This document shows, piece after piece, positions 45,483 through 53,995 of a stretch of 64,000 nt of DNA. Position 1 is the first letter of the stretch. The number at the start of each line of letters is the position of its first letter. The DNA comes from Haematospirillum sp. H4485 (GTDB lineage: Bacteria; Pseudomonadota; Alphaproteobacteria; Rhodospirillales; Rhodospirillaceae). The stretch spans positions 1 to 64,000 of the forward strand of contig NZ_JAAVSY010000006.1 in NCBI RefSeq assembly GCF_012102745.1, given 5' to 3'. The notes beneath the pieces were generated by a model. That model made no database searches. It was not told where the DNA came from and worked only from the letters and a program-made list of their open reading frames with translations. The position numbers and the translations under genes are program-made.

Positions 45483-46243
45483 TGTCCAGACTCCGCCTGT
45501 GTTGTCTTCTGTTATCCATTCTTCTGTTCGCCCTGCCTGGCGTGTGTCATGCGAACCGTCAGCAGCCGGTTGTGGCTGATTTGTCCAAGCATCTGGTGGC
45601 TATCAATGCCGGATTCTCCGGGACTGATGTGCTTCTGTTCGGGGCTACCGATGGTCCTGGTGATATTGTCCTGGTGGTGCGTGGTCCCCCGCAGCAGCAG
45701 ATCGTTCGTCGCAAAACAAAATCCGGTCCAATCTGGATCAATGGCGAATCAGTCCTGTTTGACAGTGTGCCTGCCTTCTATCTTGTTGCATCCAGTGCGC
45801 CGCTGGAGGAAATCCTGCCAGACAGCGTGCGACGATTACACCAGATCGGGTTATCTTACTTGAATCTGGAGGTTCTCGAACCCGTTACCGAAGATGCGCA
45901 TATGACGGAGCCCTTCCGTCAGGCGTTGGTTCGTCTGAAGGTTCAGCGCGGGGTCTATTTGACCACCGTTGGCACGATTGATCACATGGCCAATCGTCTG
46001 TTCCGGTCCGAGCTGCAGTTTCCCTCCAACGTGCCAACCGGAACCTATATGGTGGAAGTTTACTTGGTCCGCGACCGGCGCGTTGTCAGTGCCGAGATTA
46101 CGCCACTCAGTATCAGTCGGGCCGGATTGGGGGCCGAGATTTTTCTGTTTGCTCATGATCATGCCGTGCTGTATGGCGTTCTTGCCATTCTGGCTGCAGC
46201 CGGCGCGGGGTGGTTTGCCACCCTTGTTTTTCGACGTAACTGA
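45482..46243 (+). CDS. TIGR02186-type membrane-anchored protein
   Basis: 253 residues. A signal peptide (LLSILLFALPGVCHA) is followed by a beta-rich periplasmic part starting VADLSKHLVAINAGFSGTDV, and one C-terminal membrane helix (YGVLAILAAAGAGWFATLVF). This is the alphaproteobacterial family of unknown function that accompanies TSUP exporters. The start overlaps the exporter stop. It may couple the exporter to a periplasmic partner, which is a guess. Confidence 0.85.
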   Translation: MSRLRLCCLLLSILLFALPGVCHANRQQPVVADLSKHLVAINAGFSGTDVLLFGATDGPGDIVLVVRGPPQQQIVRRKTKSGPIWINGESVLFDSVPAFYLVASSAPLEEILPDSVRRLHQIGLSYLNLEVLEPVTEDAHMTEPFRQALVRLKVQRGVYLTTVGTIDHMANRLFRSELQFPSNVPTGTYMVEVYLVRDRRVVSAEITPLSISRAGLGAEIFLFAHDHAVLYGVLAILAAAGAGWFATLVFRRN

Positions 46244-46260
46244 GAGCTGGAGAAACCCGA

Positions 46261-46746
46261 ATGGGGGACAGCGCACAGGGCCGTGTACGGCGTACTTTTC
46301 TGGTCGTTGTGGATGAAAGCGAGGAAATGCGTGCGGCGTTGCGCTATGCCTGCCGCCGTGCACGGCGTACAGGCGGGCAGGTTGCGTTGCTGCGTATCAT
46401 CCAGCCACGCGAGATCCAGCATTATGCTCTGATCGGGGAGCGTATGGCTGACGAGCTTCGATATCAGGCCAGCAGTCATCTGAATGAATTAGCTGCAGAC
46501 GTTCAGCATATTTCCGGTACCGCGCCTGTTTTATTGATCCGCGAGGGCGAGTCGAGTGAGGAGCTTCTCAAGCTCCTTCAGGATAAGCCGAATATCAGTG
46601 TCCTGGTTCTGGCGGCAGGAACCGGCGCTGATGGTCCGGGGCCTCTGGTATCCGCCCTGACAGGTCGGTTGGCGCATCTTGTGCGGATTCCGGTCACGAT
46701 TGTCCCCGGTGCCATGACAGATGATGCAATTGATTGCATGACCTGA
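46261..46746 (+). CDS. Universal stress protein
   Basis: 161 residues with TFLVVVDESEEMRAALRYAC at the start and an ATP-site-like end VLAAGTGADGPGPLVSALTG, consistent with one Usp domain. It lies 17 bases after the TIGR02186 gene and is likely in the same transcript. The role is probably stress response or regulation of the exporter pair. Confidence 0.85.
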   Translation: MGDSAQGRVRRTFLVVVDESEEMRAALRYACRRARRTGGQVALLRIIQPREIQHYALIGERMADELRYQASSHLNELAADVQHISGTAPVLLIREGESSEELLKLLQDKPNISVLVLAAGTGADGPGPLVSALTGRLAHLVRIPVTIVPGAMTDDAIDCMT

Positions 46747-46882
46747 GCCGAACCTATGTCCTTTTCTCCTGCTTACATCAGGACTGGAGCAGTCCTATTT
46801 CAACCCGGATCATTATGGTGTAGCTTCGGCAGCATGCTTGTGATTCCTGTGATCTTCCAACTGCCAAAAGCCCGAGGTTTCC

Positions 46883-47431
46883 ATGTTTATACAGACAGAA
46901 TCCACTCCCAATCCAGATAGCCTGAAATTTATTCCCGGCAGGATTGTCATGGCTTCAGGAACTGCGGATTATCGGCAGGAGTCTGAAGCCATGGACTCTC
47001 CGCTGGCGACCCGCCTCTTCGCAATAGAAGGTGTTGCCGGTATTTTCCTTGGGGCTGATTTTGTGACGGTAACGCGTGGTGAGGGGAGGGACTGGCAGGT
47101 TCTGAAGCCGCTCGTGCTGGGTGCCATTATGGAACACTTTACCTCGGGTGCCCCGGTCACGCATGATTCTGTTGAGGAAGAAAGTTTTGATCCTGCCGAT
47201 GCCGCCTTGGTTGAACAGATCAAGGAGCTGATTGAAACCCGGGTGCGTCCAGTTGTGGCCCGCGATGGTGGTGATATTGTTTTCCGTGCATTCCGTGATG
47301 GTACAGTTTATCTGCATATGCGTGGATCATGTTCCGGGTGCCCAAGTTCAACAATGACCCTGAAGCATGGCATCGAGAACATGTTGCGCCATTTTATTCC
47401 CGAAGTCAGGGCTGTCGAAGCTGTTTCATAA
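46883..47431 (+). CDS. nfuA: Nfu-type iron-sulfur cluster scaffold/carrier
   Basis: 182 residues. An N-terminal Nfu_N domain (MFIQTESTPNPDSLKFIPG) and a C-terminal NifU-like domain with the cluster cysteines in MRGSCSGCPSSTMTLKHGIE. It delivers [4Fe-4S] clusters to target proteins. No other Isc/Suf genes are next to it. A modest AAAGAGA/TCTCTTT inverted repeat (47444-47481) follows. Confidence 0.93.
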   Translation: MFIQTESTPNPDSLKFIPGRIVMASGTADYRQESEAMDSPLATRLFAIEGVAGIFLGADFVTVTRGEGRDWQVLKPLVLGAIMEHFTSGAPVTHDSVEEESFDPADAALVEQIKELIETRVRPVVARDGGDIVFRAFRDGTVYLHMRGSCSGCPSSTMTLKHGIENMLRHFIPEVRAVEAVS

Positions 47432-47678
47432 TCTCTGTTATGTAAAGAGACTGAATGTGACTTTATTATCATGATCTCTTTGATGTCTTGTTCTGATTTT
47501 CCGGTGTCTTCCACCTCCGAATCATTGATATCAGGCCCCTGCTGGAATTTTGTATCGTGCCAATAAGGGGCTTTTAACTTGGGGTATATGAGATTTATTT
47601 CTGTTTCGTGTTCCTATATTTCTCAAGGATATAGCCCTTTATGGGCCTGTCTTTTGCCTATTTTCATGGATCAGGTGC

Positions 47679-47707
47679 TTGACCTGGGGTGCTTTACTTT
47701 ATATTAG
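47679..47707 (+). promoter_or_regulatory. sigma70-type promoter
   Basis: TTGACC (47679-47684), a 17-base spacer and TATTAG (47702-47707) predict a start near 47714. It would drive the structured RNA and perhaps the glucosaminidase gene. Confidence 0.6.
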
Positions 47708-47772
47708 CTTCCCCTCCGATGCCTTGGACTGCGGTGCTGCCGTGGGCCTCTGTGATGGCGTCATGATCCGGT

Positions 47773-47920
47773 TTTGCTCCTGTGCAGCCGGTGTTCAACC
47801 CGGTGCGGTGCCCGTTTGGCCAGAGATCCCGGCCAGAGGGCGTACCAAAACGGGAGTTTCACCTGCCCTAAATCAAGGGCAAGAATCTCCCACCACATGT
47901 TGACCGGTCTGTGTGGTGTT
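47773..47920 (+). ncRNA. ssrS: Candidate 6S RNA
   Basis: The region folds into three parts as 6S RNA does. A closing stem joins CAG-CCGG-TCAAC (47785-47799) to GTTGA-CCGG-CTG (47899-47911) and continues through GGTG/CACC. A terminal hairpin has CCCGTTTGG (47811-47819) with CCAAAACGGG (47845-47854). On the 3' side of the central loop a small hairpin GCCCT/AGGGC (47865-47880) follows TTTCACCT. The order TGTTC early, then AAAAC, TTCACCT and a small AGGG hairpin late resembles E. coli 6S RNA as I remember it. 6S RNA binds sigma70-RNA polymerase as a promoter mimic. Ends are approximate, and the promoter at 47679 would give a longer precursor. No alignment was run. Confidence 0.5.
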
Positions 47921-48027
47921 GTGCCCTACAAGGTACGATGCCCACAGCCCAGGGCTTGGCGGCGCCGAGGATCTTTGCGTTTCATTCGCGTGTTGAACGT
48001 GCCGCAGCCCTTGGTAAAGAGGTGTGT

Positions 48028-49110
48028 ATGTATCAGAAGCGATCCTGTCGGCGCTTCAACATTGCTGTGTTGGGTGTTGTGTTTACATGTGTAGGTGGCC
48101 TGTACAGTGCGGTGGTCTCTGGTGTGGCGGGTCTGCATACGGGTGGTGAGCGTACGGTATCAGAATCTGTTTCTGCGGGGGCGCCATCGGTTTCCAGAAC
48201 ATGGGTTTCCTTGTCATCGCGCGTTCCGTCAGCCTTGTTGTTGCCTGTTGGCAAGCCATCGGTTCCAACGTCTCTGGCCACGCCGGCTGATGTGCGGGCC
48301 GAACGACTTGATGCTCTCTATGAGGAACTGTCTTACGGTCTGGATGGCGTGAGGAGCGGCGTTGCGGCTGTGCCGCGCGTTTTTTCTCCGTCTGTTCCCC
48401 GTGATATGCGCGACGTTGATGTTGAACGCCGCAAGAGCCTGTTTCTGCGTATGTTGCTGCCGGTTATCCTGCGCGTTAACGAGGAAATCGAAAGCGACAG
48501 GACCCGCCTGAAAAGGCTGATCGAACGAGACAGTGCGGGGATGCCAGTCAGCGAGCATGATGCGCTATGGCTGGAAGACAAGATGCGCGAGTATCGCATG
48601 CGTGTTGTCAATATGGAGCAGTTGCTGAAGCGGATGGACATTGTGCCTCCTTCGATTGCCTTGGCTCAGGCCATTGAGGAGAGCGGCTGGGGAACCTCGC
48701 GCTTTGCCATGCAGGGTAATGCCTTGTTTGGCCAGTGGACACCCTCTACCCGCGGCTTGAAGCATCCGGATCCGATTGCACCGGGTTGGCGTATTGCCTC
48801 TTTTTCCTCTCTTCTGGATGCTGTGCGGTCTTATGTCGTGAACCTGAATACGCATAGTGCGTATGGAGAGTTTCGTTCGGCCCGTTTTTCTGCCCGGAAG
48901 GCAGGATCATTGCCTGAAGGCATGGCCTTGGCTCCCTACCTGCATCGCTATTCAGAGCGTGGTTCCGCCTATACCCAAGCGTTGCGCAACATTATACGGG
49001 TCAACGATCTGCGCACGTTTGACAGTGCCCGCTTGTCAGACAGGGCGATAGAAGTGGCGGCTTTGCCTGATGACCTGATCCACGCTCCTGATCTTTCTCC
49101 CGCACCCTGA
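48028..49110 (+). CDS. Bax-like glucosaminidase domain protein
   Basis: About 360 residues. An N-terminal signal or anchor (FNIAVLGVVFTCVGGLYSAV), a variable stretch, then a helical part and a glucosaminidase domain: PPSIALAQAIEESGWGTSRF near residue 205, where the Glu is the likely catalytic residue, then ALFGQWTPSTRG and SYVVNLNTHSAYGEFRSAR. The domain matches E. coli Bax and FlgJ-type enzymes that cut peptidoglycan. The ATG at 48028 follows AAAGAGGTGTGT. It is convergent with nth. Confidence 0.85.
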   Translation: MYQKRSCRRFNIAVLGVVFTCVGGLYSAVVSGVAGLHTGGERTVSESVSAGAPSVSRTWVSLSSRVPSALLLPVGKPSVPTSLATPADVRAERLDALYEELSYGLDGVRSGVAAVPRVFSPSVPRDMRDVDVERRKSLFLRMLLPVILRVNEEIESDRTRLKRLIERDSAGMPVSEHDALWLEDKMREYRMRVVNMEQLLKRMDIVPPSIALAQAIEESGWGTSRFAMQGNALFGQWTPSTRGLKHPDPIAPGWRIASFSSLLDAVRSYVVNLNTHSAYGEFRSARFSARKAGSLPEGMALAPYLHRYSERGSAYTQALRNIIRVNDLRTFDSARLSDRAIEVAALPDDLIHAPDLSPAP

Positions 49111-49134
49111 TCGGAAAGTGATGCGGCCAGGTTG

Positions 49135-49854
49135 TCATGGTTTTGAGTGAGAAGGTGGCTTGGCCTTTCCGGGTATGGCTTTGGTCTCTCTCTCGGGCCA
49201 GTTACACCATTCCCTGACCGGGCACCGGTCACAGGCCGGGGTTCGTGCCTTGCAGATGTAGCGTCCGTGCAGGATCAGCCAATGGTGCGCATGCTGGCGG
49301 AAGCGGGCGGGAATGACTGTTTCCAGCTTCTTCTCGACAGCCAGCGGTGTCTTGCCGGCAGCCATGCCTGTGCGGTTGGCGACGCGGAACAGATGGGTGT
49401 CAACAGCAATGGTTGGTTCGCCAAAGGCAATGTTCAGAACGACATTGGCTGTCTTGCGGCCAACGCCAGGCAATGTTTCCAGAATATCCCGGTTATGGGG
49501 AACGGTGCTGTTGTGATTGCGGACCAGAATCTGCGACAGGGCAATAATGTTTTTGGCCTTGGTGTTGAACAGGCCTATGGTCCGGATATGCTGACGCAGC
49601 CCTTCTTCCCCCAGTTCCAGCATTTTCTCCGGTGTATCGACACGCTGGAACAGGGCACGCGTTGCCTTGTTGACGCCGGTATCCGTTGCCTGGGCTGACA
49701 ACGCAACGGCTACCAGCAGCGTATAAGGGTTGACATATTCCAGCTCCCCTTTTGGCTCTGGATTGATTGCCTGTAGCGTGCTGAAGAACCCCTCGACCTG
49801 TTTCCGGGTCATGGGACGGGTTGTGCTCGTCCGGGCGCTGTGTTGCGTGCTCAT
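49135..49854 (-). CDS. nth: Endonuclease III
   Basis: About 239 residues. It removes oxidised pyrimidines in base excision repair. The helix-hairpin-helix is LETLPGVGRKTANVVLN with the catalytic Lys, and VDTHLFRVANRTG holds the Asp. The [4Fe-4S] motif is C-x6-C-x2-C-x5-C near the end (CKARTPACDRCPVREWC). The start overlaps the dapB stop (ATGA); an ATG at 49812 would also give a complete enzyme. Confidence 0.96.
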   Translation of the reverse strand: MSTQHSARTSTTRPMTRKQVEGFFSTLQAINPEPKGELEYVNPYTLLVAVALSAQATDTGVNKATRALFQRVDTPEKMLELGEEGLRQHIRTIGLFNTKAKNIIALSQILVRNHNSTVPHNRDILETLPGVGRKTANVVLNIAFGEPTIAVDTHLFRVANRTGMAAGKTPLAVEKKLETVIPARFRQHAHHWLILHGRYICKARTPACDRCPVREWCNWPERETKAIPGKAKPPSHSKP

Positions 49855-50666
49855 GGGGTACGGGGGGTCAGGCCCAGAACATCCTGCATGGAGTACAGTC
49901 CGGGCCTGCGCCCGTTGCACCAGCGTGCAGCACGGATGGCGCCACGGGCGAAAATCTGTCTGGAACTGGCTTTGTGGGTCAGCTCCACCCGTTCGCCGTC
50001 GGCTGCGAAAATCACGGAATGTTCCCCGATTACATCACCGCCCCGCAAACTGGCAAAACCGATTGTACCCGGCGTCCGGGGGCCTGTATGGCCATTACGG
50101 GTTATCTGCGAGACATCATCCAAGGCGGTTCTCCGCCCACGGGCGGCTGCCTGCCCCAGTCCCAACGCCGTGCCAGATGGTGCATCAACCTTGTGGCGGT
50201 GGTGCATCTCAAGGATCTCGATGTCGTAATCCAGCCCGAGAATGGCGGCTACTCTTTCCGTTAAGGCAAAGAGCAGATTGGTGCCGATGCTCATGTTTGG
50301 TGACATGACAATCGGGATGCTCTTGGCGGCAATGGATACGGCCTCTTGTTGGGTGGGAGAGAAGCCGGTTGTCCCCACGATCAGTGCTGTTCTGTGAGTG
50401 GCTGCCAGGCGGGCGTGCACGGTGGTGGCATCCGGGGTCGTGAAATCGATAACGGCATCGGCATGGGAGAAGAGTCTGGAGGGGTCATCTGTGATCGCTA
50501 TGCCAAGTGGCTCTGTTGTTCCAACAAGGCGGCCTATATCCTGCCCCAGGAAGGGAGATCCCTGCGGCTCTGTTCCGCCAGCCAGGGTAACGGTATCGGC
50601 AGCAAGAATCTCCTGGACCAACATCCGGCCCATGCGACCGGCGCATCCAGCTACGGCAATTTTCAT
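49851..50666 (-). CDS. dapB: 4-hydroxy-tetrahydrodipicolinate reductase
   Basis: About 271 residues. The NAD(P)-binding start MKIAVAGCAGRMGRMLVQ, VGTTGFSPTQQEAV and the substrate line EMHHRHKVDAPSGTALGLG are plain. It acts in lysine and diaminopimelate synthesis, the same pathway as lysA at 2360. Start at 50666; a longer frame to 50699 lacks a site. It is followed by nth with a four-base overlap. Confidence 0.97.
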   Translation of the reverse strand: MKIAVAGCAGRMGRMLVQEILAADTVTLAGGTEPQGSPFLGQDIGRLVGTTEPLGIAITDDPSRLFSHADAVIDFTTPDATTVHARLAATHRTALIVGTTGFSPTQQEAVSIAAKSIPIVMSPNMSIGTNLLFALTERVAAILGLDYDIEILEMHHRHKVDAPSGTALGLGQAAARGRRTALDDVSQITRNGHTGPRTPGTIGFASLRGGDVIGEHSVIFAADGERVELTHKASSRQIFARGAIRAARWCNGRRPGLYSMQDVLGLTPRTP

Positions 50667-50747
50667 GGAAGAACCTTTCGGGGGCAGGGTATCGTACAAA
50701 GGCCCCGCATGGGCTGCGGGGCCGAGAAAGGGAAGAGCGGGGCAGGT

Positions 50748-51767
50748 CTACAGCGTCTGGCGGCCAATGCGCCGGATCTGGCGGTGTGTCGGGCGGAACC
50801 GCTCCAGATACGACGGGATAATGGCTTCTGTGGTTTCAGGGCGGATGCCAAGTTCAGCCAAACCGGGGCAAGTACCCGAAACAACGCTGTCCCGTTCCAT
50901 CATTTTGACCATGTCCGGTGTCAGGGGTGGAACCGGCAGGAATTGAAGCAGGGCGGCCTGGATGCGTGCTACGGCCATGGGGGCGGGGAGAACAGGCTTG
51001 CCGCGGCGTGTTTCCCGCATGACCTGCTCCATGATCTCCTTCAGTGTCATGACACGTGGCCCACCCAGCTCCCACAGCTTTCCTTGCTGGCTGCGGTCAT
51101 CAAGGATGCGGCATATGACCTCGGCAACATCGCCAACATAGACAGGCTGAAGCTTCGGGCCGCCGGAACCAACCAGGTCAAGGCGGGGCAGCTCGCCGGG
51201 AGCCTTGCGCAGGGCCGGGGCATCCGTTGTGAAATACAGCAGGAACGGCAGCGCCCGCGCCATGGCGCCAAAGCGGTTGTAGAAGTCATCCTCGGGGCCA
51301 AAAATAACCGACGGACGAAGGATACTGACCCCCGGGAAGGCGGTTTTGACCCGGGTCTCACCCTCGGCCTTGCTGCGGGCGTAGCTTGCCGGGCTGGAAG
51401 GATCGGCACCCAGTGCGCTCATGTGGACAAGGTGCTGGACGCCAGCTTCCCGGGCCAAGCGCGCGATGGTTTCAGCCCCGACAACGTGGATGGCATCAAA
51501 GCTAACCGGTCCCTTTTCGTACAGGATACCGACCAGATTGATAACCGCGCTGGCCCCCTGTACGGCACTGCGGACCGTATCCTCACGCGTGATGTTGGCA
51601 TAAACCGGCGAAACTTGGCCAAGGTCACCCAGTGGCTTCAGGAATTTGGCACCTTCGGGATCCCGGACGGCGACGCGGATACGCCAGCCCGCTTTTGTCA
51701 GCTTGTTGACCAAATGACGGCCAACGAAACCGGATCCGCCAAAGATTGTGACCAGACGTTCAGTCAT
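50748..51767 (-). CDS. NDUFA9-like NAD(P)-binding oxidoreductase
   Basis: 339 residues of the extended SDR type: LVTIFGGSGFVGRHLVNKL at the N-terminus, VHMSALGADPSSPASYARSK with the active-site Tyr and Lys region (YxxxK reads YARSK), and ILRPSVIFGPED. It resembles complex I accessory subunit NDUFA9 and bacterial homologues, which often lie near respiratory or lipid genes. Function in bacteria is not settled. The gene precedes dapB on the same strand. Confidence 0.88.
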   Translation of the reverse strand: MTERLVTIFGGSGFVGRHLVNKLTKAGWRIRVAVRDPEGAKFLKPLGDLGQVSPVYANITREDTVRSAVQGASAVINLVGILYEKGPVSFDAIHVVGAETIARLAREAGVQHLVHMSALGADPSSPASYARSKAEGETRVKTAFPGVSILRPSVIFGPEDDFYNRFGAMARALPFLLYFTTDAPALRKAPGELPRLDLVGSGGPKLQPVYVGDVAEVICRILDDRSQQGKLWELGGPRVMTLKEIMEQVMRETRRGKPVLPAPMAVARIQAALLQFLPVPPLTPDMVKMMERDSVVSGTCPGLAELGIRPETTEAIIPSYLERFRPTHRQIRRIGRQTL

Positions 51768-51984
51768 GGTACTGAAACTCCCGAAATATCAGTGCCGGGG
51801 CCCCATTCGTTGCGAGCCTTGCGGGACCGTGCCAAAGACAGCTTCCTGTCCGGGAAATTGGCACAACACGAGGCTGGACGCAACAGAGAGCCCCTGAATA
51901 CCACCTGGTGGCCAATGTCCTGGTATTGGCTTGCCAGAGTTGGTTGTTCTCTTTCGAAAAATACCCATCGTGTTAAAAAGATGA

Positions 51985-52013
51985 TTGACGCAGAGGCAAC
52001 ATGCCCATATAAA
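51985..52013 (+). promoter_or_regulatory. sigma70-type promoter of tRNA-Leu
   Basis: TTGACG (51985-51990), a 17-base spacer and TATAAA (52008-52013) predict a start near 52020, about 87 bases before the tRNA. Confidence 0.7.
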
Positions 52014-52106
52014 CCGCCCCCACCAAGACGTTTCTCCTGGCCTGTGCGCTGTGAAAGAGTACAAATCTTTCTGGCAGGAAAAGAGGAGAGCGGTGTTGTG
52101 TCACCA

Positions 52107-52193
52107 GCCCAGGTGGCGAAATTGGTAGACGCGCAGGTTTCAGGTACCTGTGGCCGAAAGGTTGTGGAAGTTCGAGTCTTCTCCTGGGCACCA
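52107..52193 (+). tRNA. tRNA-Leu (CAG)
   Basis: A long-variable-arm tRNA. Acceptor GCCCAGG (52107-52113) pairs with CCTGGGC (52183-52189). The anticodon stem CAGGT/ACCTG encloses loop TTCAGGT, giving anticodon CAG. The T arm has GTTCGAGTC. The A discriminator is followed by an encoded CCA at 52191-52193. Confidence 0.95.
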
Positions 52194-52258
52194 TCCGCCT
52201 GGCAAAGCTTCGCAGGGTCCCGGGAAGGGGAGCGGAGATTTGCTAGGCGGATTTTTTT
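52193..52258 (+). terminator. Intrinsic terminator after tRNA-Leu
   Basis: ATCCGCCT (52193-52200) and AGGCGGAT (52245-52252), strengthened by GCAAA/TTTGC, form the stem, followed by seven T residues. This makes the tRNA gene a self-contained unit. Confidence 0.8.
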
Positions 52259-52362
52259 GTGGCCATGAGCCGTATTTCTGTCCATGAATACCGCCGTGTT
52301 GCAGTGTGCCAGCGCCCACTCTCTATCTTCGGTAGAAAAGCCAGCTTTCGGGGATTTTGGCA

Positions 52363-52980
52363 ATGACTATATACTATCATCGTGGTGATCTGCCGGCTGA
52401 CGTTGGTTTTTCGGGAGCGATTGCCGTTGATACGGAGACAACCGGATTGTCGCCCGTGCGGGATCGCCTGTGTGTTGTGCAACTCTCCGGAGGAGATGGC
52501 AATGCGCACGTTGTTCATGTCGGTGGTGCGTTGGGGTATGATTGTCCGAACCTGAAAGCCGTTCTGGCCGATCCTTTGCGTCTCAAGATCTTTCACTATG
52601 CCCGCTTTGATATTGCCATACTTCGCAAGTATCTGGGTGTGGCCTGTGCGCCGGTTTATTGTACCAAGATTGCATCCCGCCTGACGCGTACCAATACCGA
52701 TGCCCATGGTTTGCGGTCCTTGGTCCAGGCCCTGACGGGTGTGGAGCTTGACAAACAGCAGCAGTCTTCAGACTGGGGAACGGATGGTGAGCTGACGGCA
52801 GAGCAATTGTCCTATGCGGCTTCGGATGTATTGTATTTGCATGCCCTGAAGGATCGCCTAGATGCTCTTCTTGTGCGGGAACGTCGTACCCATCTGGCCG
52901 ATGCCTGCTTCCAGTTTCTTCCGACGCGGGCGGAGCTGGATCTGCTGGATTGGCATAGTCTTGATATCTTCAGTCACTGA
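52363..52980 (+). CDS. rnd: RNase D-like 3'-5' exonuclease
   Basis: About 205 residues: the DEDDy exonuclease domain only, without the HRDC domains of full RNase D. Motifs are AVDTETTGLSPVRDRL (first two acidic residues), YARFDIAILRKYLG and LSYAASDVLYLHAL with the late Tyr and Asp. It likely trims tRNA or small RNA 3' ends. The ATG at 52363 is chosen over TTG at 52357. Such short forms are usual in Alphaproteobacteria. The LPS gene kdsD follows. Confidence 0.92.
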   Translation: MTIYYHRGDLPADVGFSGAIAVDTETTGLSPVRDRLCVVQLSGGDGNAHVVHVGGALGYDCPNLKAVLADPLRLKIFHYARFDIAILRKYLGVACAPVYCTKIASRLTRTNTDAHGLRSLVQALTGVELDKQQQSSDWGTDGELTAEQLSYAASDVLYLHALKDRLDALLVRERRTHLADACFQFLPTRAELDLLDWHSLDIFSH

Positions 52981-52999
52981 ACGCTGAAGGAGTGTGTTT

Positions 53000-53995
53000 G
53001 TGAAAGCATCGTCGTCTCTTTCGTCCGGACCTGTATCCCTGAACTCGGCCCTGGAAGCCGGGCGCAAGGTACTGCTGACCGAAGCCAGTGCTCTGCATTG
53101 CTTGGCGGAGAGCCTTGATGGTCCTTTTTCGGCTGCCCTGGAGCGGCTTCTGGCTGTGAAGGGCCGTGTTGTTGTCACGGGCATGGGCAAGAGCGGCCAT
53201 ATCGGTGCCAAGATTGCTGCGACCCTTGCATCAACGGGTACGCCGGCATTCTTTGTGCACCCGGCAGAGGCCAGTCACGGTGATCTCGGGATGGTGACGC
53301 AGGATGATGCGGTAGTCGCCCTGTCCAATTCGGGGGAAACTGCCGAGTTGGCAGACATTGTCGCCTATACCCGTCGTTTTGCCATCCCTCTGATCGGTAT
53401 TACCGGGCGGGCTGACAGTGCTTTGGCCGTGGACAGCGATGTTGCCTTGGTGATGCCGGCCTTTGAAGAGGCATGTCCGCATGGATTGGCTCCGACCACT
53501 TCGACCACGCTGATGCTGGCCTTGGGTGATGCGTTGGCAGTGGCTCTTCTGGAAAGTAAGGGCTTCAGTGCTGAGGATTTCCGTATTTTCCATCCAGGGG
53601 GGAAGCTGGGGCAGCGGCTGATGCGTGTTGCTGACCTGATGCATGGTCCGCAGGAGCTGCCTTTGTGTACCCCCGATACCCTGATGGCCGATGTTCTGGT
53701 TGAAATGACGGGCAAAAGTCTTGGCTGTGCCGGTGTCATGGGGGCTGACGGGCGTCTGGCTGGCATGATTACAGATGGTGACCTGCGTCGCCATATGGAA
53801 GATGGGTTGATGCGGCGGCGGGCGGTGGACGTGATGACCCCGGATCCGATGACGGTTTCTCCCACGCTTCTTGCCGGGGAAGCTCTGCACCGTATGAACA
53901 GCCGTAAGGTTACCGGACTTTTTGTTGTTGATCCGGGTGGACGGCCGGTTGGCTTCCTGCACGTGCATGATTTGCTCCGGGCCGGTATTGTCTGA
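53000..53995 (+). CDS. kdsD: Arabinose-5-phosphate isomerase
   Basis: About 331 residues: an N-terminal SIS domain (VVVTGMGKSGHIGAKIAATL, then HPAEASHGDLGMV) and two C-terminal CBS domains (LAGMITDGDLRRHMEDG, GFLHVHDLLRAGIV). It converts ribulose-5-phosphate to arabinose-5-phosphate, the first step of Kdo synthesis. The start GTG at 53000 has AAGGAG seven bases before it. LptC follows with a one-base overlap, tying Kdo supply to LPS export. Confidence 0.95.
   Translation: MKASSSLSSGPVSLNSALEAGRKVLLTEASALHCLAESLDGPFSAALERLLAVKGRVVVTGMGKSGHIGAKIAATLASTGTPAFFVHPAEASHGDLGMVTQDDAVVALSNSGETAELADIVAYTRRFAIPLIGITGRADSALAVDSDVALVMPAFEEACPHGLAPTTSTTLMLALGDALAVALLESKGFSAEDFRIFHPGGKLGQRLMRVADLMHGPQELPLCTPDTLMADVLVEMTGKSLGCAGVMGADGRLAGMITDGDLRRHMEDGLMRRRAVDVMTPDPMTVSPTLLAGEALHRMNSRKVTGLFVVDPGGRPVGFLHVHDLLRAGIV

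Larger units (their letters stand above)
47432..48027. other. Long intergenic region with promoter and structured RNA
   Basis: No protein gene is supported in these 596 bases. A good sigma70-type promoter lies at 47679-47707 and a highly structured RNA candidate at about 47773-47920. The glucosaminidase frame can be read from 47911, but its first residues lack a site and overlap the RNA. Confidence 0.6.

Noticed and set aside
50346-52268. A 640-codon plus-strand open frame
   Set aside because: It lies antisense to dapB and the NDUFA9-like gene and runs through tRNA-Leu. It has no recognisable motif and its composition is that of a complement of real genes.
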